Shown here: positions 34,703 to 42,116 of the stretch, piece after piece | Numbering within the stretch: position 1 is the stretch's first letter | How the letters are laid out: each line of letters opens with the position of its first letter | Assembly (NCBI GenBank): GCA_050297855.1 | Contig: JBNKTC010000008.1 | Coordinates: 1 to 64,000 of the forward strand | DNA length: 64,000 nucleotides | Source of the DNA: SZUA-545 sp050297855 | GTDB taxonomy: Bacteria > Campylobacterota > Campylobacteria > Campylobacterales > SZUA-545 | Reading direction: 5' to 3' | Translations under genes and position numbers: made by a program | The notes under the pieces: model-generated | The model's database searches: none | Seen by the model: the letters and a program-made list of their open reading frames with translations, nothing else | What the model was told of the DNA's origin: nothing

Positions 34703-34721
34703 GTAAGGCGAAGCGCCTTAC
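34703..34721 (-). other. Stem-loop spanning the acpP stop codon
   Basis: GTAAGGCG and CGCCTTAC form a perfect 8-base stem with a 3-base loop. The acpP stop codon is within it and no T-run follows. It could partly end transcription or stabilise the abundant acpP message upstream of fabF. Confidence 0.5.
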
Positions 34722-34951
34722 CCTTGTTTGCTTTCGATGAAGTCCATCGCGTTTTTGACTGTCACGATTTTTTCTGCTTCATCATCAGGGATCTCGATGT
34801 CGAATTTCTCTTCAAGAGCCATAACCAGTTCAACAACGTCGAGGCTGTCCGCACCCAGGTCTTCAACGAACTTAGACTCTTCTTTTACTTCGTCGGCATT
34901 TACGTTAAGTTGCTCGACAACGATCGCTTTTACATCATCAAATAGTGCCAT
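34718..34951 (-). CDS. acpP: Acyl carrier protein
   Basis: 77 residues, highly acidic. The phosphopantetheine site is Ser36 in DLGADSLDVVEL. It carries the growing acyl chain in fatty acid synthesis, and pimeloyl intermediates for biotin. The ATG at 34951 follows AGGAG. A hairpin overlaps its stop codon. Confidence 0.98.
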   Translation of the reverse strand: MALFDDVKAIVVEQLNVNADEVKEESKFVEDLGADSLDVVELVMALEEKFDIEIPDDEAEKIVTVKNAMDFIESKQG

Positions 34952-35040
34952 TTGATTTCTCCTTAGGAATTTAAATACGCAATTTTAGCATAAGTTTATT
35001 ATGGCCTGCTTATTTTGTAAGCCCCCCCTAAGGGAGGGTA

Positions 35041-35784
35041 TTACATATGCAGCCCGCCGTTGACTTTGAGGACTTCGCCCGTGATATAGCTGGCGCTGTC
35101 GCTGAGCAGGAAGGCGACCGATTCGGCGACCTCTTTAGGCTGGGCAAAACGTTTGAGGGGGATGTTGGCGATGTAGTGCTCTTTTACTTCATCTTTTAGT
35201 TCCCGTGTCATGTCTGTATCGATGAACCCCGGAGTGATGGCGTTAAACCGGATGTTCCGTGCCGCCCCCTCCTGGGCGAAGCTCTTGGTCATGGCGATCA
35301 TACCGCCTTTGGATGCACTGTAGTTTGTCTGGCCTGCATTTCCCGTCTCGCCGACGATGGAGGCGATATTGACGACGGCACCGAAACGGCTCTTACTCAT
35401 CGCTTTAAGCGCTTCGCGGCAGCCGACGAATGAGGAGGTGAGGTTGGCGTTGATGACGGAGGTGAACTCGTCTGTCTTCATCCGCATCGCCAGTTTGTCG
35501 TTGGTGATCCCGGCATTGTTGACCAGGTAGTCGAGGCTTCCGTCGGCATCGACGATCGTCTTAATCGCGTCCACATAGGCGTTTTCGTCGCTGACGTCAA
35601 AACCGATAACAGCCGCCTGGCCGCCTGCTTTTTCGATCTCCTGCTGGAGTTCATCGGCCTGGGCCGCACTGGACCGGTAGTTGATCCACACTTTAAGACC
35701 GTAGCCGGCCAGGACTTTGGCGATCTCTGCGCCGATACCACGGCTTCCGCCGGTAACTAGAACGTTTTTTCCGCTAAATGTCAT
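35041..35784 (-). CDS. fabG: 3-oxoacyl-ACP reductase FabG
   Basis: 247 residues from the chosen start. Short-chain dehydrogenase with the NADPH motif TGGSRGIG (11-18), NNAG, catalytic Ser and the YSASK active site (Tyr/Lys near residue 150). It reduces 3-oxoacyl-ACP to 3-hydroxyacyl-ACP. The ATG at 35784 is chosen because the Rossmann fold begins right after it; the longer frame upstream runs into a dispersed repeat. It precedes acpP in a fabG-acpP-fabF-accA series. Confidence 0.96.
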   Translation of the reverse strand: MTFSGKNVLVTGGSRGIGAEIAKVLAGYGLKVWINYRSSAAQADELQQEIEKAGGQAAVIGFDVSDENAYVDAIKTIVDADGSLDYLVNNAGITNDKLAMRMKTDEFTSVINANLTSSFVGCREALKAMSKSRFGAVVNIASIVGETGNAGQTNYSASKGGMIAMTKSFAQEGAARNIRFNAITPGFIDTDMTRELKDEVKEHYIANIPLKRFAQPKEVAESVAFLLSDSASYITGEVLKVNGGLHM

Positions 35785-35828
35785 ACTTATAACCCTTTTT
35801 ATTAGATTTAAACGCCAGAAGAGCAAAG

Positions 35829-35937
35829 CTCTTCTGCCTACGCTGGCCGCTGTGTCCTCGCTTCGCTGCGAAGTCGCACGGCACATGTGATTGCGCAACA
35901 TAGTGAGCACAGAAACTTGCCGCATTATGCGGCAGAT
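35829..35937 (+). repeat. Dispersed intergenic repeat, copy B
   Basis: The 164-base gap between gpmI and fabG holds CTACGCTGGCCGCT, then CTCGCTTCGCTGCGAAGT, then GCGCAACATAGTGAGCACA, and a terminal palindrome GCCGCATTATGCGGC. The first and third motifs match copy A and the first two match copy C. It separates the gpmI message from fabG and no gene is seen in it. Confidence 0.55.
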
Positions 35938-35948
35938 AATCTCCCAAG

Positions 35949-37424
35949 CTAAATGAGTGGCATATCCATTTCATTAGGGATGGTGATACCCATTAGTTTG
36001 AGAACCGTGGGGGCGATGTTGCTGAGCCCCCCGTCTGAAACTTTGTCAACGCCGTCGGCTCTGACGAAACAGAAGACATCACCGACGGTGTGGTTGGTCA
36101 GCATGCTGCCGTCGGCTGCACGCATCTCTTCGCAGTTTCCATGGTCGCTGGTAAGTACCAGGGAATATCCGTTCTTATCGCAGGATTCGACGATCCTGCC
36201 CAGTGCTGCATCGACAGTCTCGACGGCCTTAAGTGCTGCATCATAGTTGCCCGTGTGGCCGACCATGTCACCGTTGGCGAAGTTGACGACGACCAGGTCG
36301 TACTGTTCGTCCATCGCTTTAAGTACCGCGTCACACACTTCGGGAGCCGACATCTCCGGTTTTTCGTCGTAGGTCGTTACCTTGGGGGAGGGGATCAGGA
36401 CCCGGGTCTCGTTCTCAAAGGGCTCTTCCAGCCCACCGTTTAGGAAGAAGGTGACATGGGCATACTTCTCCGTCTCCGCCGTGTGGAACTGGTTCAGTCC
36501 CGCCTTGGAGACGGTTTCGGCCAGGGTGTTCTGGGGAACTTCTTTGGTAAAGAGGACACCGAAATCAAAATCCTTGGAGTACTCCGTCATCGTGACGACG
36601 GTTACTTTTTTCTTTGGCACCTCGATCGGCATAAAGTCGGGATCGCCGATGAGCTGGGTCACCTGGCGGACGCGGTCGCTGCGGAAATTGGCCATCAGGA
36701 CAGTATCCCCGTCCTGCATTCCCGGGTATCCCGCAAAACTGACCGGCTCCAGGAATTCGTCGGTGATGTCGTTACCGTATTGGCTCTGGATATAATCAAG
36801 GGGTGCCAGATCGGTCGCCGCAGCACCTGAGACGATGGCGTCATAGCCGCGTTTGACACGTTCCCAGCGCTTGTCTCGGTCCATCGTATAGAAACGTCCG
36901 CCGATGGTCGCGATGGTAATATTCCCGTCCAGGATCGTCTCCACGTCCCTGATGTATTCAGGGGAGGAGGTGGGGGAGACGTCCCGTCCGTCCGTGATCA
37001 GGTGGAGGTATACCTTTTTCCCCGTTTTGGCCAGAAGTTTGGCAATCCCTTTTATATGGTTGATATGGGAGTGGACACCGCCGTCGCTGCAGAGTCCGAC
37101 GATATGGAAGTTGCCGTCGTTTCCCTGCATCTGGCGAAAGAGACTGTTTGTCTCGATACTTCCGTCCCGGACGGCGATGGAGATACGTTCAAGATCCTGG
37201 TAGATGATCCGGCCGCTTCCGATGGTCATATGACCCACTTCCGAGTTGCCCATCTGCCCTTCGGGAAGGCCCACGGCCTTGCCGTAGGTCTTGATCAGGG
37301 AGTTGGGGACCGATTTAAAAAGGGTCGTGTAGGTCGGTTTGTCCGCATTCTCAAATGCGTTGTACGGACTGCTCGGTTTGCTGCCGATGCCGTCGGTAAT
37401 CACCAGTACTACTTTTTTTTTCAT
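35949..37424 (-). CDS. gpmI: 2,3-bisphosphoglycerate-independent phosphoglycerate mutase
   Basis: 491 residues, in the usual range. Alkaline-phosphatase-superfamily metal motifs are present: the N-terminal ITDGIGSKPSSPYNA, MGNSEVGHMTIGSGR (57-71), GRFYTMDRDKRWER, and the C-terminal TSDHGNCEEM. It interconverts 3- and 2-phosphoglycerate using Mn2+. It is divergent from mraY across a 170-base gap that should hold both promoters. Confidence 0.96.
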   Translation of the reverse strand: MKKKVVLVITDGIGSKPSSPYNAFENADKPTYTTLFKSVPNSLIKTYGKAVGLPEGQMGNSEVGHMTIGSGRIIYQDLERISIAVRDGSIETNSLFRQMQGNDGNFHIVGLCSDGGVHSHINHIKGIAKLLAKTGKKVYLHLITDGRDVSPTSSPEYIRDVETILDGNITIATIGGRFYTMDRDKRWERVKRGYDAIVSGAAATDLAPLDYIQSQYGNDITDEFLEPVSFAGYPGMQDGDTVLMANFRSDRVRQVTQLIGDPDFMPIEVPKKKVTVVTMTEYSKDFDFGVLFTKEVPQNTLAETVSKAGLNQFHTAETEKYAHVTFFLNGGLEEPFENETRVLIPSPKVTTYDEKPEMSAPEVCDAVLKAMDEQYDLVVVNFANGDMVGHTGNYDAALKAVETVDAALGRIVESCDKNGYSLVLTSDHGNCEEMRAADGSMLTNHTVGDVFCFVRADGVDKVSDGGLSNIAPTVLKLMGITIPNEMDMPLI

Positions 37425-37594
37425 TTTTTGTCTAACCTTTTGTCATTGCGAGTAAAAAGAATTCACAGAATAATCAACCGGATTTTAGCAGAATTTCACT
37501 TGTTATCAAAAACGCCTTAAATTGTGCCATTAATCTGTTACAAACGAAGATTAGTCTAAAATTACGCCCAAATAAAAGAAACAGTGGGATTTGT

Positions 37595-38659
37595 ATGCTC
37601 TACGCCATTTACGAGCTTTTTAATATCAATATCTTTTTCTACATCTCGGTACGGGCATCGGTCGCCTTTGCCCTGGCGTTTGTCATCACCCTGTTTGTTA
37701 TGCCGAAGTTTATCGCCTGGGCCAAGCAGAAGCATGCGACCCAGCCGATCTACTTTTTTGCACCCGACGGCCATAAAGAGAAGAAAAATACCCCGACAAT
37801 GGGCGGCGTGGTCTTTCTCAGCGGGGCCGTGATCGCCGTCCTCTTCACGGCCGATCTGACCAACCCCTATGTCCTGATCGGGCTTTTCCTTACCTTCGCG
37901 TTTTCCGCCATCGGTATCGCCGACGACTACGGCAAGATCTTCGCCCGCAAAAACCAGGCGGGGCTGGACAGCAAGACCAAGTTCGGCCTACAGATGATCG
38001 CCTCGGTCCTGGTCGCTTCGTTTCTCTATTTTAACGCCGGGTTTATGAGCGAGCTCTATGTGCCCTTTATCAAAGTCCCGCTCTTTGACATGGGTATCGG
38101 ATCGATCCTCTTCTGGGCTCTGGTTATCACCGCGGCCAGCAATGCGGTCAACCTTACCGACGGCCTGGACGGCCTGGCATCGGTCCCCAGCATCTTCTCT
38201 TTTCTCTCCCTTGCCGCGATCATGTATATCACCGGGCACGCTATCCTCAGTACGTCGCTGCTGATGCCCAAGATCATCGGGGTCGGGGAGATGGCGGTCT
38301 TTGCCGCCGCGATGATCGGCGGGCTGGTCGGCTTCCTCTGGTACAACGCCCATCCGGCCGAAGTCTTCATGGGTGACAGCGGAAGCCTTACCACCGGTGC
38401 CCTGGTCGGGTATATGGGCGTCCTGGCCAAGAGCGAGTTTCTGCTGCTGATCATCGGCTTTATCTTTGTTGCCGAGACCGTTTCGGTGATCCTGCAGGTG
38501 GCCAGTTTCAAGATCTGGAAACGGCGGATCTTCCTGATGGCCCCGCTGCATCACCATTTCGAGCTCAAAGAGTGGGCGGAGAACAAGATCATCGTCCGTT
38601 TCTGGATCGTGGCCCTGCTCTCCAACCTTCTGGCGATCCTGACGATCAAACTGCGGTAA
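37595..38659 (+). CDS. mraY: Phospho-N-acetylmuramoyl-pentapeptide transferase MraY
   Basis: 354 residues with about ten membrane spans. MraY signatures are present: PTMGGVVFL (about 67-75), the Mg-binding NLTDGLDGLA segment and APLHHHFELKEW near the end. It transfers phospho-MurNAc-pentapeptide to undecaprenyl phosphate, forming lipid I at the inner membrane. The ATG at 37595 follows GTGGGA. murD follows after 4 bases. Confidence 0.97.
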   Translation: MLYAIYELFNINIFFYISVRASVAFALAFVITLFVMPKFIAWAKQKHATQPIYFFAPDGHKEKKNTPTMGGVVFLSGAVIAVLFTADLTNPYVLIGLFLTFAFSAIGIADDYGKIFARKNQAGLDSKTKFGLQMIASVLVASFLYFNAGFMSELYVPFIKVPLFDMGIGSILFWALVITAASNAVNLTDGLDGLASVPSIFSFLSLAAIMYITGHAILSTSLLMPKIIGVGEMAVFAAAMIGGLVGFLWYNAHPAEVFMGDSGSLTTGALVGYMGVLAKSEFLLLIIGFIFVAETVSVILQVASFKIWKRRIFLMAPLHHHFELKEWAENKIIVRFWIVALLSNLLAILTIKLR

Positions 38660-38663
38660 CCCC

Positions 38664-39899
38664 ATGCACGATACTATTTACGCTTTTAAACACGATCCTT
38701 CGACACGTCTGAGCTGTTTCGGCTACGGCAAGACTACGGCCGCCATCGCCAAACGTTTCGGCCGCTGCGACACCTACGACGATAAATTCGACCAGAAAGA
38801 GGCCTTCGGGACCAACAGCCTCAACCCCATGGGGGATTTTGATCCGGCGGTATCGACACTGGAAGTCGTCAGCCCCGGTATCCCGCCCCATAACGACGGG
38901 GTTAGCCGTGCAAAAAACCTGATCAGCGACTACGATCTTTTTGCCGATGAGATGCCCTTTAGCGTCTGGATCAGCGGGACCAACGGCAAGACGACGACGA
39001 CCCAGATGGTGCAGCAGCTCCTGGCAAACCGGGGTTCTGTCATGGGCGGCAATATCGGAACACCGGTTGCAGAGCTTGATGCAGAAGCCCCGATCTGGGT
39101 ACTGGAGACCAGTTCGTTTACCCTTCACTATACAAATATCGCCGTCCCCAATATCTATCTTCTGCTTCCCATTACGGAAGATCATACTTCCTGGCACGGC
39201 AGCTTCAAGGCCTATGCGGCTGCCAAACTCAAGCCCCTTGAGAAGATGAAAGAGGGTGAACTGGCGATCATCCCGCGGGCTTATGAAGGGAAGGTCGATA
39301 CGGAAGCCTTCGTTGTCTATTACGACGGTACGGCCGACCTGGCGGAGTGTTTCGGTATCGATACCTCCCGGCTTACATTCAACGAACCTTTTTTAATGGA
39401 TGCCGTCATGGCCCTGGCCGTTACCAAGTCGCTTTTTAACGAGATCGACTATGGGCTGCTGAATGCGTTTACCGTCGATCCCCATAAGCTGGAGGAGGTC
39501 CGGGATGCCGAGGGACGGCTCTGGGTGGACGACTCCAAGGCGACCAATGCGGATGCGACGATTGCCGGGCTTAAGGGGTACGCGGAGCGTCCGATCCACC
39601 TGATCCTGGGCGGGGATGACAAAGGGGCGGATATGAAGCCGCTTTTTGAAGCGATCAAAGAGCTGGACGTAACGGTCTATGCCATCGGCACCAACCGTCC
39701 CAAGCTGGCCGAGCTTTGCGCCGACTTTAAACTCCCATGCGAAGAGTGCGGGTTTTTAGATATTGCCGTTTCGAAAATCGCCCAGGTGCTGGATGAGAAG
39801 GGCGTAGCGATCCTCTCTCCGGCAGCCGCCAGCCTGGATCAATTCAGCTCCTATAAAGAGCGCGGCGAAAAATTTCAGGAGTCAATCGCAAAATTGTGA
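38664..39899 (+). CDS. murD: UDP-N-acetylmuramoylalanine--D-glutamate ligase MurD
   Basis: 411 residues, somewhat shorter than E. coli MurD, as is usual in Campylobacterota. The ATP loop SGTNGKTTTT is at 104-113, and the Mur ligase central and C-terminal domains follow (LEVVSPGIP; ILGGDDKGADM). It adds D-Glu to UDP-MurNAc-Ala in the cytoplasm. It is translationally close to mraY (4-base gap). Confidence 0.95.
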   Translation: MHDTIYAFKHDPSTRLSCFGYGKTTAAIAKRFGRCDTYDDKFDQKEAFGTNSLNPMGDFDPAVSTLEVVSPGIPPHNDGVSRAKNLISDYDLFADEMPFSVWISGTNGKTTTTQMVQQLLANRGSVMGGNIGTPVAELDAEAPIWVLETSSFTLHYTNIAVPNIYLLLPITEDHTSWHGSFKAYAAAKLKPLEKMKEGELAIIPRAYEGKVDTEAFVVYYDGTADLAECFGIDTSRLTFNEPFLMDAVMALAVTKSLFNEIDYGLLNAFTVDPHKLEEVRDAEGRLWVDDSKATNADATIAGLKGYAERPIHLILGGDDKGADMKPLFEAIKELDVTVYAIGTNRPKLAELCADFKLPCEECGFLDIAVSKIAQVLDEKGVAILSPAAASLDQFSSYKERGEKFQESIAKL

Positions 39900-39907
39900 T
39901 TTTTCAC

Positions 39908-39936
39908 TTGTTATTTTAAGGTTGCTTCTGTATAAT
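39908..39936 (+). promoter_or_regulatory. Sigma70 promoter of tRNA-Phe
   Basis: TTGTTA (39908-39913) and a perfect TATAAT (39931-39936) are separated by 17 bases and lie 25 bases before the tRNA. It is the clearest housekeeping promoter in the window. Confidence 0.7.
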
Positions 39937-39960
39937 TTCACTCACATTCAAACACAATGT

Positions 39961-40036
39961 GGCTCTGTAGCTCAGTTGGTAGAGCAACGGATTGAAAATC
40001 CGTGTGTCCCCAGTTCGATTCTGGGTGGAGCCACCA
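39961..40036 (+). tRNA. tRNA-Phe (anticodon GAA)
   Basis: A full cloverleaf can be drawn: acceptor GGCTCTG with TGGAGCC, D arm GCTC/GAGC, anticodon stem ACGGA/TCCGT with loop TTGAAAA (anticodon GAA), and T arm CCCAG/CTGGG with loop TTCGATT. The discriminator A is followed by an encoded CCA (40034-40036). Confidence 0.98.
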
Positions 40037-40166
40037 CCTTCTTTCAACTCCAAAACATCCCCTAAATCAGATTTTTTTATGACTTTAAGTATAAATTGAC
40101 AATAATCTAAATCCATAAGAAAAATATTAAGAACTCTTTTTTCGCGACTTCCAATACAAAGATGAG

Positions 40167-42116
40167 ATGATGGAGATTGTCAAAGAGCTTAAGAAAAAAG
40201 CACAAAAGCTTTCCGTGCTTTATGTGGAGGATGATCCTCAGATACGTGAAGAGATGGCCGCCTTTTTAAACAACTTCTTCCGACGCGTCGAAGTCGCAGC
40301 GGACGGGGAGGAGGGTATCAAACGCTTCCAATCCGAAACGTTCCCCCTGGTCGTAACCGATATCAAAATGCCCAAACTCAACGGCCTTGCCATGGCCAAA
40401 GAGATCAAGAAGCTGAAAAAAGAGACCAAGATCATCGTCACTTCCGCCTACGACGAGAAAAACCTTCTGATCGATGCGATCGAAAACAGTATCGACCACT
40501 ACCTGGTCAAACCCATCGATTTTTCCGATTTTATTGTCTACCTTTACAAGACGGTCTCGCTGATCAACCTTGAAAGACGGGTGGAGAAATTCAACCGGCA
40601 TATGCAGGCGGTGCTCAATTACCAGGACAATATGATCATGACGCTCCGAGACGGGAAAATCACCTCGATGAACCGGAAGTTTTTGGATTTTTTCCAGTTG
40701 GCGTCGCTAAAAGAGGTCTATGACAAAAAGATCAGCCTGATCGACTTTGTCGTCAATGAAGTGGGGTATTTCTATCCCAAAGAGAAAGAGAACTGGGCAG
40801 ACGAGCTTCAGGAGTTCCACGATTACAGTACGCTGGTGAAACTGATCGACCGGAAGGTCAACGAACCGAAGATATTTTCCCTGAAGATCGGGAACCTGGA
40901 GGAGTTTGGTGAGACGATCATCTCCCTGACCAATATCTCCGAGTTTATGGAGAGCAACGGAAAAGGGAAAAAAGGGCACGGCGAGTACCTCTTTTTTGAC
41001 CAGGAGCGTATTCCCCACTTTTTCACCTATCTTAAAAACGAGATCAACCGTACCAAGCGGCACGGGCTTGCCTTAAGTATTATCCAGCTTGTGATCAGCG
41101 GCGAGGATCTTACCTCCTCGCAAGTAGACGCGATCGACGGGATTATCGGCAGGGGGCTTAAGCTGACGGACTGTCTGGCCAAGCCTATGGAACGGAAATA
41201 TATTATTGTCAAGACCGATACGGAGATTGCACAAGCCCACACCTTGGCCCGGGATATCCATGAAGCGCTTGGAAAGCAGTTCCTCTCTGTTCCCGGTTTC
41301 CAGGTATATGTCGGTGTCGTAGGACTCGGCAGCAGGGATACGATGCAGGAGATCCTGGGACGGGCCGAAAAGCTGCTGCAGGAGTCCAAGGAGAGCGGGG
41401 GAGAGAAGATAAAGCACGATCTCTACCAGGCAGTGACACCCGCGACGATCCGGGAAGAGCAGGAGACGATTTTCAACAAACTGGCCACCTACGCCCGTAA
41501 GCGTACACCGGTCAAGATCATCAGCTTTTACAACGGGATGAAGATCGTGGATGAGGGGACGCTGCTCTCCGTCGACAGCGGTAAGGAGACAGCGCTGCTG
41601 AAGATGAACCGTAAACAGCATGTGACGATCCACGACAACGACAAACTCTTCATTGTAATCGACGAGTTTTCCGCCGATGTGGAGGCGGATGTGGAGGAGA
41701 TCCTCTATCATGACGGCAGCGTGCGGCTGAAAGGGCTCGGCTTTACCCATCACTCTCCGCTTAAGCGGGAGTATGTCCGCGTGACGACCGAACCGGGCCT
41801 TTCGGTCGAACTCCAGGAGGGAAAACATAATATCCGCGGGGAGATGATCGATATCTCTTTAAAATCCCTTGCCTGCGAAGTCCCGGTCGTCGAGGGGCTG
41901 GTCCTGGGGAAGGTGATCGACATCGTCTTCTCTCTGCCACTGGAGAAGGACGAACGGGTGGAGATCTCCGCCGAGATCTACAAGATCGTACGCTTTAACA
42001 ACAACTATCGGGTCGTGCTGCTGCTTTTGGCGGACCGACATTACAAGCAGGTGATCATGAGCTATATCACCAAGCGGGAGAAGAAGATCGCGACGGAGAT
42101 GAAGAAGCCCCGCTAG
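40167..42116 (+). CDS. Response regulator with degenerate GGDEF-like and PilZ-like domains
   Basis: 649 residues. The receiver domain (about 14-130) has acidic residues 21-23, phospho-site Asp65 and Lys115, so it should be active. Residues 140-270 look like a diverged PAS fold, and 285-410 resemble a GGDEF fold that lacks the GGEEF site. The C terminus (about 535-640) has REYVR (the PilZ RxxxR motif) and DISLKS in place of DxSxxG, so c-di-GMP binding is possible but uncertain. It is convergent with a histidine kinase gene, overlapping by 4 bases, which suggests a signalling pair. Start ATG 40167 or 40170. Confidence 0.8.
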   Translation: MMEIVKELKKKAQKLSVLYVEDDPQIREEMAAFLNNFFRRVEVAADGEEGIKRFQSETFPLVVTDIKMPKLNGLAMAKEIKKLKKETKIIVTSAYDEKNLLIDAIENSIDHYLVKPIDFSDFIVYLYKTVSLINLERRVEKFNRHMQAVLNYQDNMIMTLRDGKITSMNRKFLDFFQLASLKEVYDKKISLIDFVVNEVGYFYPKEKENWADELQEFHDYSTLVKLIDRKVNEPKIFSLKIGNLEEFGETIISLTNISEFMESNGKGKKGHGEYLFFDQERIPHFFTYLKNEINRTKRHGLALSIIQLVISGEDLTSSQVDAIDGIIGRGLKLTDCLAKPMERKYIIVKTDTEIAQAHTLARDIHEALGKQFLSVPGFQVYVGVVGLGSRDTMQEILGRAEKLLQESKESGGEKIKHDLYQAVTPATIREEQETIFNKLATYARKRTPVKIISFYNGMKIVDEGTLLSVDSGKETALLKMNRKQHVTIHDNDKLFIVIDEFSADVEADVEEILYHDGSVRLKGLGFTHHSPLKREYVRVTTEPGLSVELQEGKHNIRGEMIDISLKSLACEVPVVEGLVLGKVIDIVFSLPLEKDERVEISAEIYKIVRFNNNYRVVLLLLADRHYKQVIMSYITKREKKIATEMKKPR

